The notes under the pieces: model-generated
What the model saw: the letters and a program-made list of their open reading frames with translations, nothing else
Told to the model about the DNA's origin: nothing
Database searches by the model: none
Origin: Flavobacterium microcysteis
GTDB taxonomy: Bacteria; Bacteroidota; Bacteroidia; Flavobacteriales; Flavobacteriaceae
NCBI RefSeq assembly: GCF_006385255.1
Contig: NZ_VFJE01000056.1
Span: forward strand, 248,001-312,000
Reading direction: 5' to 3'
DNA length: 64,000 nucleotides
Translations under genes and position numbers: made by a program
Part shown: positions 30,774 through 40,813 of the stretch, one piece after another
Layout: every line of letters begins with the position of its first letter
Position numbering within the stretch: position 1 is the stretch's first letter

Positions 30774-33611
30774 TTAATGTGCTTCCAGCCAATTATGACC
30801 TTTGCCTAAATCTACAATTAAAGGGACATCTAGCTTAAAGGCATTTTCCATTTCCTCCTTGATCATTGGCTGAATTTTTTCAAGCTCACTATTATGAACG
30901 TCAAAAACAAGTTCATCGTGTACCTGAAGTAACATTTTACTTTTCCAGTTTTCTTCGTTTAGACGTTTGTGGATGTTAATCATCGCTATTTTGATAATAT
31001 CTGCAGCACTTCCCTGTATTGGAGCATTGACAGCATTTCGTTCAGCAGCACCACGAACTACGGCATTCTGTGAATTGATATCTTTTAAATAACGCCTTCT
31101 TCCTAATATTGTCTGTACATAACCGTGCTGTCTGGCATATTCAATTTGTTCCTGAATGTAGGCTTTCAATCTTGGATAGGTCAGGTAGTAGGCATCAATC
31201 AAATCTTTAGATTCAGATCTTGAAAGTGATGTCTGGTTGCTTAATCCAAAAGCAGAAACACCATAGACGATTCCAAAGTTTACAGTTTTTGCGTGGCTTC
31301 TTTGCTCACGGGTCACTTCTTCCAGGGAAACATTAAAAACTTTTGCAGCTGTAGAAGCGTGAATGTCTTCTCCGTTTTGGAATGATTTTACCATTTCCGG
31401 ATCGCCGCTCAATGCAGCAATAATTCGTAATTCTATTTGAGAGTAATCGGCAGAAACCAGAGTGTAATTTTCATCTCTTGCAATAAATGCTTTTCGAATC
31501 AAACGGCCTCTTTCTGTACGGATTGGAATATTTTGCAAGTTTGGATTGTTGGAGCTAAGACGGCCTGTTGCTGCTACCGTTTGCATATAATCGGTATGGA
31601 CTCTTCCGGTTTTTGGGCTAACTTGTAAAGGCAAGGCGTCTACATAAGTGTTCAGCAATTTTACTAATTGTCGCCAATCAAGTATGTCCTGAACAAATGG
31701 ACTCGACAATGCCAAATAAGAAAGTACTTCTTCGCCGGTAGCATATTGTCCGGTTTTGGTCTTTTTTTGTTTGGTTCCGCCAATTTTTAGTTTGTCAAAT
31801 AGAATTTCACCCAACTGTTTTGGAGACGCCAGATTGAACTTTTCTCCGGCATTTTCATAAATCTGGTTTTCCAGCTTTTGAATATCGCCCTTAAGTTCTT
31901 TGGATAGCTCATGCAGGAATTCAACATCAAGATTGACGCCTTCTTTTTCCATAGCGGCAAGAACAGGAACCAGAGGTACTTCTATTTCTTCAAATAATTT
32001 TTTAGTGTTTGTATTGTCAAGTTCCTGACTGAAAATATCTTTCAGTTGGAGTGTCACATCAGCATCTTCTACTGCATATTCCTTGACATCTTCCACAGGA
32101 ACCTCACGCATGGTTTTTTGGTTTTTCCCTTTTTTTCCAATCAGTTCTTCGATTGACTGTGGAGAATATTGGAGATAGGTTTCTGATAAAATATCCATGT
32201 TATGACGCATATCCGGGTTGATCAGATAATGGGCAATCATGGTGTCGAATATTTGTCCTTTGACTTCGATATTATAATTGGCAAGGACTTTTAGGTCATA
32301 TTTTAGGTTCTGACCTATTTTTTCAATTCCTTCTGCTTCAAAAAACGGAATGAACTTGTTGACAAGAGTTTGTGCTTCGGTTTGGTCTTCAGGGAAAGGA
32401 ACGTAAAAACCTTTGCCTTTTTCCCAAGAAAATGACATACCGACCAATTCTGCAATTAGCGGATCGATTCCCGTAGTTTCCGTGTCGAAACAAACGCTGC
32501 TTTGTTTTAGCAGGTTTTGCAACAGGAATTTTATTGCCATGTCGCCTTCAATCAATTGGTAGAAATGCTCCGTGTCTTTTAATGTTTTATAAAAACTGGT
32601 TTTGACTTCTCCAGTTGTTTCGTCTGTTGTAGTGGCAAAAAGGTCGAACTGATCTTCATTTTTTGCCTGCGGTTTTTTATATAGCTTGGCGTCCGGCTGA
32701 GCGTTTGCAGCAGGCAAAGTGCTTCCCGGTCTGAAAATCGCATCGAATTGCTCAGCCATTCTCCTGAATTCAAGCTCTTGGAAAATAGCTTCGGTTTTTT
32801 CAATATCGGGACGGGTAAGCTCGTAATCTGTTTCGTCGAATGTTACATCGCAATCCGTAATAATAGTAGCCAGCTTTTTGGATAGAATCCCTTTTTCTTT
32901 GTTGGCTTCTATGTTCTCTTTCATCTTGCCTTTCAGCAGATGCGTGTTTTCAAGAAGATTTTCCATCGTGCCAAATTCTTTCAGCAGTTTTTTGGCAGTG
33001 ACTTCTCCCACACCCGGAAGTCCAGGGATATTATCAACGGCATCACCCATCATTCCTAGAAAATCGACTACCTGTTCCGGTCTTTCGATTTCAAATTTTG
33101 CCAATACTTCAGGAACACCCCAGATTTCGATTCCGTTCCCCATTCGGGCAGGGCGATACATGAAGATGTTTTCTGAAACCAATTGCGCAAAATCCTTATC
33201 AGGAGTAACCATAAATACTTTATAGTTTTGCTTTTCGGCTTGTTTTGCAATAGTTCCTATTAAGTCATCAGCTTCGCAACCGGCATATTCAATAATAGGA
33301 ATGTGCATGGCTTTTAATAATTCATGGATATAAGGAACCGCAATCTGGATAGCTTCCGGAGTAGCATCACGATTGGCTTTGTATTCAGCATACATTTCGC
33401 TTCTTACCTGGCTGCCTCCTTTATCAAATGCTACCGCGAGATGATCCGGCTTTTCTCTTTTAATAACATCCAAAAGGGAATTCATGAATCCCATAATGGC
33501 GGAAGTATCCATCCCTTTAGAGTTGATTCTAGGGTTTTTAATAAATGCGTAATAGCCTCGGAAAATTAAAGCGTAGGCATCGAGAAGAAATAGGCGTTTT
33601 TGCTGTGACAT
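30774..33611 (-). CDS. polA: DNA polymerase I
   Basis: 945 residues with all three Pol I domains. Residues 1-300: 5'-3' flap exonuclease (L-F-L-L-D-A-Y-A-L-I-F-R, V-A-F-D-K-G, E-A-D-D-L-I-G-T and P-D-K-D-F-A-Q-L-V). Around 380-520: 3'-5' proofreading domain with an intact acidic motif (C-F-D-T-E-T-T-G) and later D-V-x-L-x-L. C-terminal polymerase: motif A with D-Y-S-Q-I-E-L-R, motif B (R-S-H-A-K-T-V-N-F-G-I-V-Y-G) and motif C with V-H-D-E-L-V-F-D-V. It joins Okazaki fragments and performs gap-filling repair. The start at 33611 is normal for the family. A TATTTTTG box and the terminator of the upstream T9SS gene precede it. Confidence 0.98.
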   Translation of the reverse strand: MSQQKRLFLLDAYALIFRGYYAFIKNPRINSKGMDTSAIMGFMNSLLDVIKREKPDHLAVAFDKGGSQVRSEMYAEYKANRDATPEAIQIAVPYIHELLKAMHIPIIEYAGCEADDLIGTIAKQAEKQNYKVFMVTPDKDFAQLVSENIFMYRPARMGNGIEIWGVPEVLAKFEIERPEQVVDFLGMMGDAVDNIPGLPGVGEVTAKKLLKEFGTMENLLENTHLLKGKMKENIEANKEKGILSKKLATIITDCDVTFDETDYELTRPDIEKTEAIFQELEFRRMAEQFDAIFRPGSTLPAANAQPDAKLYKKPQAKNEDQFDLFATTTDETTGEVKTSFYKTLKDTEHFYQLIEGDMAIKFLLQNLLKQSSVCFDTETTGIDPLIAELVGMSFSWEKGKGFYVPFPEDQTEAQTLVNKFIPFFEAEGIEKIGQNLKYDLKVLANYNIEVKGQIFDTMIAHYLINPDMRHNMDILSETYLQYSPQSIEELIGKKGKNQKTMREVPVEDVKEYAVEDADVTLQLKDIFSQELDNTNTKKLFEEIEVPLVPVLAAMEKEGVNLDVEFLHELSKELKGDIQKLENQIYENAGEKFNLASPKQLGEILFDKLKIGGTKQKKTKTGQYATGEEVLSYLALSSPFVQDILDWRQLVKLLNTYVDALPLQVSPKTGRVHTDYMQTVAATGRLSSNNPNLQNIPIRTERGRLIRKAFIARDENYTLVSADYSQIELRIIAALSGDPEMVKSFQNGEDIHASTAAKVFNVSLEEVTREQRSHAKTVNFGIVYGVSAFGLSNQTSLSRSESKDLIDAYYLTYPRLKAYIQEQIEYARQHGYVQTILGRRRYLKDINSQNAVVRGAAERNAVNAPIQGSAADIIKIAMINIHKRLNEENWKSKMLLQVHDELVFDVHNSELEKIQPMIKEEMENAFKLDVPLIVDLGKGHNWLEAH

Positions 33612-33633
33612 AAAAAATGGTTTCTATAGCTTT

Positions 33634-33641
33634 CAAAAATA
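33634..33641 (-). promoter_or_regulatory. Putative polA promoter -7 box (TATTTTTG)
   Basis: On the minus strand TATTTTTG lies 22 bases before the polA ATG and just past the upstream terminator. The -33 element is weak. Confidence 0.45.
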
Positions 33642-33659
33642 CAAAACTTAAGATGTAAA

Positions 33660-33697
33660 AATAGAAAAACCGATGCTAAATAAATAGGCACCGGTTC
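33660..33697 (-). terminator. Terminator downstream of the GEVED/fibronectin T9SS gene
   Basis: On the minus strand AACCG-G-TGC (33696-33688) pairs with GCA-T-CGGTT (33676-33668) with one internal mismatch, followed by a T-rich run. It isolates the 969-residue T9SS protein gene from polA. Confidence 0.65.
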
Positions 33698-33749
33698 TTC
33701 ATAAAAAACAAAAAACTAACTAAAAAGGATATGGAACTAACGTATTACT

Positions 33750-36659
33750 TTATTTTTTAATGACTTTCTGCTTGGCAGTCTGTCCGTTTTTAAAATCGAT
33801 ATGGAAAATATAGATTCCGTTTGCAACATCAGACAGGCTTATCTGCGATGTTTTTTGAATTGAAACTAATTGTCCAAGCTGATTGTAGATTTTTACATCT
33901 TTGATTTCTAAATCAGTCAACAAATTCACAATGTCATTTGTTGGGTTTGGATACAGTTTGAAATTTGTCTTGTCGAAATCACCAATGCCAAGATTTTCCT
34001 CAACAGTCAAGGTGTAATCTTCAGCCTGTCCGTAGCTATCAGTATTACAGGCAGGAATTACAGATGATTGGTATTTTTTCATTATTCTCATTCGAACGTT
34101 TCCTATTGTTGCCGTTACAGGAACCGTAACTTCAGCATTCAATTCTACAGCGTCCTCACCAGATGAATTAGAAAGGTAACCTAACGATTGACCTTCGCTG
34201 TCTTCAAAAGTTCCGTTGTTGTTCCAGTCGATATAGATTTTGAAATAACCAGAATACGAACCGTTTGTGTTTCCTTTTAATCGGATTGGATACGTGTTTC
34301 CAACTTTTACGGTTCCAACTATTGAAGTGAAATTTTCATAAGCCGGACTTGATGTTGAAGCAGGAGATGTATTGCTGATGCCTGCAAATTCCACTAATGT
34401 AATTGGTTCTGTTCCTTGTGAAAAGTTTGGCGTGCAATATACCAAAGGCTGGTTGCTAAGCTGAACCTGTAGTTCTCCAAAAACAGTATTGTTTATGACA
34501 GAAGTAGCACGAACTTTTACCGTACCGTTAACAACAGCCGTTAGTAATCCGGTAGAACTGATTGTTGCCAGCGTATTGCCTTCTACGATTGACCAGGTTA
34601 CATTTTGGTTTGCTTCCAAAGGCAGTACGTTTGCTGCTAATTGCAATGTTCCTCCAGAAGTTGTGATTTCTGCCGGAGCGCTGTTTTGTGTCGTAACTGT
34701 AATTGAAGTTGGTGCCGTCGCATTCGCAATAGCTTCTAATGAAAATTCATCAATACCCAATCCGTAAGAAGAAGAACCTCCGTTGGTTATTCCTTGTGCG
34801 ATTACAAAGAATGGCGCTGCATAATACGATTGTGGAATAGCAATAATATAGTTGTGCCATCCAGCAGTTGTAACTGCAGGTTCAAGAGTTGTTTTAAGCG
34901 AAACAGAAAGTAGTTCTGTTGCACCGCTTAATGAGTTTGTGGTATTAACGTGGAATTTTACAACATCTGTAGTATGACCGTTCGTGTTTCTGTAAATCCA
35001 AACTTTCATACGGATTAATTCATGTGTTTGTGCAGAAAAATCGAATTGTGGACTGATGAGCAAGGCATTCGAATTGTTGTAAGCCTTGATCATTTGTCTT
35101 TCGCCGGTTATCCTTGTCGGAACCTCAGAGCTTCCTGTTGATAAAGCCCAATTAGCTGTTCCGGTAACCATAGGTGTACTCCAGCAAGAAAGATCCGCAG
35201 CATTAAAGCTTTCCGAATAAGGAAGAGCTGTTATCGCTTCACATAGTGTAGAAATATTTCCGATTGAAGAATAAACACCGTTGCAATTGCTTACAGCTCT
35301 TAATCTATAAAAATATTTAGTGTTGCTTGATAATCCGGTTACAAGAAATGTTGTCTGTGAAGAAGTTTGTGTAAATGGAGAACCTGCGATAAGACTTGAA
35401 AAGTCATTGTTGGTTGCCACTTCAATCACATAATTGAAAGGAACTGCATTTCCGTTTGTAGGAGCCGTCCAGTTCAAAGCAAAGCTATTCATTGTAGGGT
35501 TTGCAGAAGTTACCTGATTTATTGGAGCCGGGCAACTTATCGCATTTGAAGTCAATGGAGTTGTAGTGTTATAAACAGGTCCTCCCGTGCAAGCAGTATT
35601 TACGGCGTAGACAGTATATGTATAAGCGGTATTTCCTTCAATACCACTAAAAGCATTGTCTGTAAAATTTGTATTGCTACCGCTATAGCTTACATAAGCA
35701 TTAAGCGTAGTATTGTTTCCAGTAGTATAATTTGTACCGTTTTGAGGTAGGCCTGGAGCGGTTCCTTGTGGCGTTCTCAAAACCAGATATTTGTCTGCTC
35801 TAGGATTTGCTGCGGTAAAACTTCCATTTATGACAATACCTTGAACATCAAATGTAAGAGCAGTAGGTTGTGATGAAGGTGTTACGCAAGGTGAAGGCGG
35901 AACCCATGTGTAGGTATAACCTGGACTAGGCAATGAAGTAGAATTACAAGTCATTGATGAAGTATTTGAAGAGCCTGGTGCAGAAACCATCCAGTTGCTT
36001 GTAGCAATTCCGGTAGAATATCTGTTGTTGAAATCAGAACCTGTTGCTCCTCGAAGTCCAACCTGTGCGGTTGCTGAAGTTGGTGTTCCTGTTACTTTCA
36101 GATCATAAACAATATTAATTTCTCCATTTTCTTTTAAACGGATTTGGAAACTCCAGTCAAAATAGCTGGTGATTGAAGTCGAACCTACATATGGTCTGAA
36201 ATGCATCCATTGAATTACAAATTCTCTATTAGGAGCAGATCCTACTTCCTGGGTGCTGATGCTTCCTGTTCTTCCGTCAATATTGTATAGGGCGTGCATA
36301 TCATTTGCGACTGCTGAAATCGCACCGTCAAATGTTGTTGCACTATTTGAAATAGGCGTACTGCCGCTTGGAGATGTAGCCCCAAAGCTGATAAAGCCAT
36401 CTGCATGAATGTTTAGAGCAGTAAATGTAGTTCCGTTAAAAGGGAAACTGAACGGAATGGCAACCGCATTGTATTTATTGTCATCGATTGATCCAGAGCC
36501 TGTGAGAGTTGTTGGCTCTGCGATTAAGGTTGGGTTGGTTAAATCTTCAAAGGTTCCGGCGCTCTGCGAGAATCCATAATTGACAATCTGTGCTGATGTT
36601 GTTCCATAAATAAACACCAGAAACAGAAAGGCAAGGGTTTTTGTGTAATTTGTTTGCAT
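33750..36659 (-). CDS. T9SS-secreted multidomain protein (fibronectin III, Ig-like, GEVED)
   Basis: 969 residues. A signal peptide (MQTNYTKTLAFLFLVFIYGTTSAQ) and a type A T9SS sorting domain at the end (L-Y-P-N-P-T-N-D-I-V-N, Y-N-Q-L-G-Q-L-V, G-I-Y-I-F-H-I, ending K-V-I-K-K) show export through the outer membrane and probable surface attachment or release. Between them are an N-terminal beta domain, two fibronectin-III-like units (S-F-A-L-N-W-T-A-P-T-N and Y-F-Y-R-L-R-A), a jelly-roll-like region near 480-640, a Big_2-like Ig domain (L-E-A-N-Q-N-V-T-W-S-I) and a GEVED domain (Y-S-G-Y-F-K-I-Y-I-D-W-N-N-N-G-T-F, G-Q-A-E-D-Y-T-L). No catalytic motif is visible; an adhesin or matrix-binding role is likely but unproven. 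Confidence 0.9.
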   Translation of the reverse strand: MQTNYTKTLAFLFLVFIYGTTSAQIVNYGFSQSAGTFEDLTNPTLIAEPTTLTGSGSIDDNKYNAVAIPFSFPFNGTTFTALNIHADGFISFGATSPSGSTPISNSATTFDGAISAVANDMHALYNIDGRTGSISTQEVGSAPNREFVIQWMHFRPYVGSTSITSYFDWSFQIRLKENGEINIVYDLKVTGTPTSATAQVGLRGATGSDFNNRYSTGIATSNWMVSAPGSSNTSSMTCNSTSLPSPGYTYTWVPPSPCVTPSSQPTALTFDVQGIVINGSFTAANPRADKYLVLRTPQGTAPGLPQNGTNYTTGNNTTLNAYVSYSGSNTNFTDNAFSGIEGNTAYTYTVYAVNTACTGGPVYNTTTPLTSNAISCPAPINQVTSANPTMNSFALNWTAPTNGNAVPFNYVIEVATNNDFSSLIAGSPFTQTSSQTTFLVTGLSSNTKYFYRLRAVSNCNGVYSSIGNISTLCEAITALPYSESFNAADLSCWSTPMVTGTANWALSTGSSEVPTRITGERQMIKAYNNSNALLISPQFDFSAQTHELIRMKVWIYRNTNGHTTDVVKFHVNTTNSLSGATELLSVSLKTTLEPAVTTAGWHNYIIAIPQSYYAAPFFVIAQGITNGGSSSYGLGIDEFSLEAIANATAPTSITVTTQNSAPAEITTSGGTLQLAANVLPLEANQNVTWSIVEGNTLATISSTGLLTAVVNGTVKVRATSVINNTVFGELQVQLSNQPLVYCTPNFSQGTEPITLVEFAGISNTSPASTSSPAYENFTSIVGTVKVGNTYPIRLKGNTNGSYSGYFKIYIDWNNNGTFEDSEGQSLGYLSNSSGEDAVELNAEVTVPVTATIGNVRMRIMKKYQSSVIPACNTDSYGQAEDYTLTVEENLGIGDFDKTNFKLYPNPTNDIVNLLTDLEIKDVKIYNQLGQLVSIQKTSQISLSDVANGIYIFHIDFKNGQTAKQKVIKK

Positions 36660-36683
36660 GTAAAGTATATATGATTAATTATA

Positions 36684-36715
36684 AGCGCTAGTCCCAAAAG
36701 TTCAGGACTAGCGCT
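36684..36715. repeat. 11-base perfect inverted repeat between two T9SS genes
   Basis: AGCGCTAGTCC (36684-36694) is the exact reverse complement of GGACTAGCGCT (36705-36715), with a 10-base loop. It lies between the stop of the upstream gene and the next start on the minus strand. There is no T run in either direction, so it is not a standard intrinsic terminator. Confidence 0.8.
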
Positions 36716-36721
36716 GTAAGT

Positions 36722-39292
36722 TTATTTCTTGATAATTTTTTTGTTGGCAGTTTGTCCGTTTTCAAAGTCTACACGAACCATATAGATTCCGCTGGCAAGG
36801 TTTGTCAGATTGATCTGAGCTTGTTTTTGTGTAACAACAAGTTGTCCTAAATGGTTGTAAAGACTGATGTTCTTGATAGCTTCTTTTGTCTGGATATTGA
36901 CGATACTGCTCGTTGGGTTTGGATATACTATGAAATCATTTTTGTTGAAGTCAATCGTACCTAAACTTTCCTGAATGTTTATTGTATAATCTTCTACTTG
37001 TCCGTAATAAGCATTCAGGCAGGCATCAAAATCTCCTTCTTCATAAACATTCCATTGGTCCTTGATGATTCTCATTCTGGTATCTCCTATGGCAGCTGTA
37101 GCAGGAATAGTGATGCTGATGGTTGCTTCTACAGCATCCACTCCTGTTGATGGAGTCAAAACAGCATGATAGTATTCTGTCTGCATATCAAAAACTCCAT
37201 TTTTATTCCAATCAAAGAAAGCTCTGATGTCATGCTCGAATTGGCCTGCTGTGTTTCCTTTTACGGTTAGCTGATAGGTATTTCCTCTCACTACGTTTCC
37301 TACAATTGAAGTGAAATCTTCATAAGCCGGAGTGGTATTTACAACTTCTGAAGTAAGGTTATTGATATCGGAGAAATTTACCATTGTAATTGGCTCCACA
37401 TCATAATCTACAGAAACATTGCAATAGCCTGGTGTTGTCTGCGGATATTTCATACATCTGATTGCTGCGGCCTGAGCTCTTGGAGCACCAGCAGATGGAT
37501 TAGCAATTGTTGTTCCTACATATAAATATTTAGCACCTGTAGAACTTGTTGTGGAACTCCAGAAATAACCTCTGGCACCTACGAAACTAAACGATCCTGA
37601 TGCGGCTCTGTATCCTGAAGCAGGAAGCTTTAGAACACTCTGAAAAGCAGTTGCCGGGTTTTGCATGTTTTGAGATGTTACGATAGCGCTCCATTCTGTT
37701 TCGGTTGGAAGTTTCCATCCGTTTCCTAATGCTTTGCACGGATCACAACCGTTTACATCTGTCGCAGCTGAAGGAGTAGTAGCCTCCCATTTGTCTGTTG
37801 AAGCGTTTGGCGACCACCATCCGGTATAATAGGTTTCGTTTCCTGTTGCCAGTCCTGATGGATTATTTGGTGTTGGAACAGTTCCCGTAACTGAGTTTCT
37901 TTTTTGATGTCCGTCATCCCATCTTCCCCATTGGAATAAATCGCCATAGGAAGCCTCATCATTTTGAGCAGTGGCAACGCTGGCACTACCAAGATTTTGT
38001 TGTAGCCAGATATTGCCATCGCTTCCGCGAACAGTAGTATAAGTTACTCTTGTTCCTTCGTAAATGAAGGTTACGCAACCTAAATCTCCCGTATTGTTTC
38101 CTGGCTCACTGCAAGTTTCCTGATTGATTGTCTTGTTTTTGTATAATCTTGTTTGTGCCACATCGCCACCCTCAAAACCTATGGTTAATAAATCTAAGTC
38201 GCCATCATTGTCAAAATCCAACCATTGTCCTTTTGACATGTTCACGCCTACAATTGTAGCACTGTTTTCCGTGTCTAAAGTATAGGTACCGTCTAGATTT
38301 TGCTTGTATAAAACGACTGTATTTGTGCCGGCTGCATTGCTTCCTATTGAGAAAATATCGATTAAACCGTCATTGTTGTAGTCTACAAATTTTGAATTCC
38401 CGTTATAGGTTCCTGTAAAATTGTTTGCCTGAGCCGTAAAGTTTCCGAAACCATCGTTGGTGTAAATCGTAAGACTTGGAGTAGGCGTATAGTCGGTTCC
38501 TGAAATTAACAAATCCAAATGACCGTCGTTGTTGATGTCTAATGCATCAATTGAAGAAAAATAAATACCAGGTATGGTTGTTGGTTTTTCTGTAAATATC
38601 CCATTTCCGGCATTAGTATACAGCTTTGTCTCCGGAACATAGTTGGTACTGAATCCAGTTACCAAAATATCAGGAAGCCCGTCTGCATTTGCATCAAAAA
38701 CTTTGATAGCACTAAAGTAAGTGCCCATCAGTCCTGCATTCAAATCAGTGAAAGTGGCGTCAGAGTTTTGCTGATAAACTCTTGTGGTGTATTCTGACCC
38801 TAAGTTACCGTTAACAACGATGTCTGCAATACCATCATTTGTAAGATCTGCAATGGCCACTGAACCGAAGTTTACTCCTGGAATCCCAGAGGTAGTATGT
38901 TTGGTAAAGCTACCATTGCCATTATTATAATAGATTTCAAAAACGACAGAAGAACTTTCTCCTGTTTTTGTTCCTGTAATGATGAAGTCCAGGTTGTTGT
39001 CGCCATTAAGGTCACCAACAGCAATAGATGAGTACATTATCTGGCTGATGGCAGCATTTATACTTTCAGTAAAAGCGCCATTATTGTTTTTATAAAGTCC
39101 TGTAAATCCTGTATATCCCGGTTTAGCACCCGAAATTATAAAATCGGTTCTTCCGTTGTTGTCAAAATCACCTAATGCAGAATCGCCATAAAACACGCCT
39201 TGAAACGTTTGATTGGCAACTTCTTCAAATATCTGGCCCTGCACCAGACCACAGGTAAAGATTGTAGTTAATACTAAGTATATTTTTTTCAT
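36722..39292 (-). CDS. T9SS-secreted protein with FG-GAP/VCBS repeats, FISUMP and GEVED domains
   Basis: The ATG at 39292 gives 856 residues beginning MKKIYLVLTTIFTCGLVQGQ, a signal peptide. The GTG at 39316 sits inside a TAACTTTG promoter box and is rejected. Residues of about 20-395 are repeated beta-propeller units with D-x-D-x-x-G-x-x-D/N-x-x-x-G signatures (D-F-D-N-N-G-R-T-D, D-L-N-G-D-N-N-L-D, D-I-N-N-D-G-H-L-D), which bind Ca2+ in integrin-like propellers. Next comes a Fibrobacter-succinogenes-type major domain (W-L-Q-Q-N-L-G, Y-G-D-L-F-Q-W-G-R-W-D-D-G, L-P-T-E-T-E-W), then GEVED and a type A sorting domain (Y-P-N-P-T-S-S-I-V-N, final K-K-I-I-K-K). A surface adhesin or substrate binder is likely. 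Confidence 0.9.
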   Translation of the reverse strand: MKKIYLVLTTIFTCGLVQGQIFEEVANQTFQGVFYGDSALGDFDNNGRTDFIISGAKPGYTGFTGLYKNNNGAFTESINAAISQIMYSSIAVGDLNGDNNLDFIITGTKTGESSSVVFEIYYNNGNGSFTKHTTSGIPGVNFGSVAIADLTNDGIADIVVNGNLGSEYTTRVYQQNSDATFTDLNAGLMGTYFSAIKVFDANADGLPDILVTGFSTNYVPETKLYTNAGNGIFTEKPTTIPGIYFSSIDALDINNDGHLDLLISGTDYTPTPSLTIYTNDGFGNFTAQANNFTGTYNGNSKFVDYNNDGLIDIFSIGSNAAGTNTVVLYKQNLDGTYTLDTENSATIVGVNMSKGQWLDFDNDGDLDLLTIGFEGGDVAQTRLYKNKTINQETCSEPGNNTGDLGCVTFIYEGTRVTYTTVRGSDGNIWLQQNLGSASVATAQNDEASYGDLFQWGRWDDGHQKRNSVTGTVPTPNNPSGLATGNETYYTGWWSPNASTDKWEATTPSAATDVNGCDPCKALGNGWKLPTETEWSAIVTSQNMQNPATAFQSVLKLPASGYRAASGSFSFVGARGYFWSSTTSSTGAKYLYVGTTIANPSAGAPRAQAAAIRCMKYPQTTPGYCNVSVDYDVEPITMVNFSDINNLTSEVVNTTPAYEDFTSIVGNVVRGNTYQLTVKGNTAGQFEHDIRAFFDWNKNGVFDMQTEYYHAVLTPSTGVDAVEATISITIPATAAIGDTRMRIIKDQWNVYEEGDFDACLNAYYGQVEDYTINIQESLGTIDFNKNDFIVYPNPTSSIVNIQTKEAIKNISLYNHLGQLVVTQKQAQINLTNLASGIYMVRVDFENGQTANKKIIKK

Positions 39293-39315
39293 AATGTGTG
39301 GGTTTGTAAACGCCA

Positions 39316-39323
39316 CAAAGTTA
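39316..39323 (-). promoter_or_regulatory. Promoter -7 box (TAACTTTG) of the FISUMP T9SS gene
   Basis: On the minus strand TAACTTTG matches TAnnTTTG and overlaps the alternative GTG start, which supports translation from 39292. Confidence 0.55.
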
Positions 39324-39559
39324 TTTATTTAGATTAAATAAAAATAAGACATGATTTAGTTTTGCCAAATATTCTTTTTACGGCTTTCCGTATTTGTGAT
39401 TCCTGAATATTTTAACATACAAATTTTATTATGTGATAATTCAATTATAAAATTGGGTATCAATTCTAGTTGTTAAATCCCGTTATAGTTAAAATTTATC
39501 CAATTAAATTAATAGCAGTAGCATTATTTATTTACTTTGCTTAAATTCTAACTCATACT

Positions 39560-40792
39560 ATGCTTCGCTGGATATTTTTTATTGCTTTTGTTGTTTTGGT
39601 CGAACTTTATGCATTTCAAGCATTCAAGACAATCACAAGGGCAAAATGGATTCTGATTCCATACCAACTTATTTCACTTGCTGTCATCGTTTTTGTCATA
39701 TATTCTTTTACCCAGTTTGATAAGAGCGTGGGGCAAAACCGACAATCATTAATAACTATCGGACTTGTTTTGCTGACTTTCTTGCCAAAGCTCGTCGTGA
39801 CTTTTATTTTGTTTGGAGAAGATGTTTATCGCGTTTTTTCAGGCATCATCACTCATTTTTTAGGCAATAACGACAGAGGGCATTTTCTTCCTGACAGAAG
39901 GAAATTTATAAGTCAGATGGCACTTGGAGTGGCAGCTGTTCCTTTTGTTTCGCTTTTGTATGGTATGACGGTAGGGAAGTATAACTTTAAGGTGATTAAA
40001 CAGACTTTGTTTTTTCCTGATCTTCCGGATAGTTTTGACGGTACTACAATTACGCAGATATCTGATGTGCATAGTGGCAGTTTTGATAACCCTGAGAAAA
40101 TCCAATATGCGATTGACCTGATTAATGAACAGCAATCGGATTTGGTTTTGTTTACAGGCGATATCGTAAATACACATGCGACTGAAATGCATCCCTGGGT
40201 TGATACCTTTAAGAAAATACACAATCCAAAACTGGGCAAATATTCTGTGTTAGGAAATCATGATTATGGTGAATATGTGGAATGGCCTTCTGATAAAGCA
40301 AAATTTGAAAATTTTGACGCCATTAAGGATTTGCACAGGCAGATTGATTTTAAATTATTGCTCAACCAGAATGTGAAAATCAATAATGGAACCGATGAAA
40401 TTGCTTTGATAGGAGTAGAGAACTGGGGGCATAATTTTAAAAAAGCAGGTGACCTGACCAAAGCATCTGAAGGTCTTACGGATTCAGATTTTAAGATATT
40501 GATGAGCCATGATCCTTCGCATTGGGAATATGAGATAAAAAACCATGCAACAAAATACCATCTGACATTGAGCGGGCATACGCATGGCCTGCAGTTTGGG
40601 ATAGAAATTCCAGGCTTTTTCAAGTGGAGTCCGGTGCAATATATTTACAAACAATGGGCTGGATTATATGAAAATCTAGGACGTTATATCTATGTAAACC
40701 GAGGCTTTGGATTCCATGCTTATCCCGGCAGAGTAGGGATTTGGCCAGAAATAACTGTCATCACGCTAAAAAAAGGTGAAAATGTAGCATAA
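39560..40792 (+). CDS. Membrane-anchored metallophosphoesterase
   Basis: 410 residues. Three to four N-terminal membrane helices (to about residue 150) are followed by a calcineurin-like phosphoesterase domain: Q-I-S-D-V-H-S-G (DxH), F-T-G-D-I-V-N (GD), L-G-N-H-D-Y-G (GNHD), L-M-S-H-D-P-S-H and S-G-H-T-H-G-L-Q (GHTH). These are the dimetal ligands. The YkuE-like layout suggests an active site facing the periplasm or cytoplasm with lipid-type substrates such as UDP-diacylglucosamine or phosphatidate in relatives, but the substrate here is not determined. The end of the gene forms one arm of a 12-base inverted repeat. Confidence 0.9.
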   Translation: MLRWIFFIAFVVLVELYAFQAFKTITRAKWILIPYQLISLAVIVFVIYSFTQFDKSVGQNRQSLITIGLVLLTFLPKLVVTFILFGEDVYRVFSGIITHFLGNNDRGHFLPDRRKFISQMALGVAAVPFVSLLYGMTVGKYNFKVIKQTLFFPDLPDSFDGTTITQISDVHSGSFDNPEKIQYAIDLINEQQSDLVLFTGDIVNTHATEMHPWVDTFKKIHNPKLGKYSVLGNHDYGEYVEWPSDKAKFENFDAIKDLHRQIDFKLLLNQNVKINNGTDEIALIGVENWGHNFKKAGDLTKASEGLTDSDFKILMSHDPSHWEYEIKNHATKYHLTLSGHTHGLQFGIEIPGFFKWSPVQYIYKQWAGLYENLGRYIYVNRGFGFHAYPGRVGIWPEITVITLKKGENVA

Positions 40793-40813
40793 TTCAGCAA
40801 ATATGCTACATTT
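40780..40813. repeat. 12-base perfect inverted repeat over a stop codon and a -7 box
   Basis: AAATGTAGCATA (40780-40791) is the exact reverse complement of TATGCTACATTT (40802-40813), with a 10-base loop. The left arm contains the end of the phosphoesterase gene; the right arm overlaps TACATTTG, the putative promoter box of the next gene. Confidence 0.8.

Noticed and set aside
39293-39316. Upstream GTG start for the FISUMP T9SS gene
   Set aside because: It lies inside a TAACTTTG promoter box and would precede a normal signal peptide by eight atypical residues.
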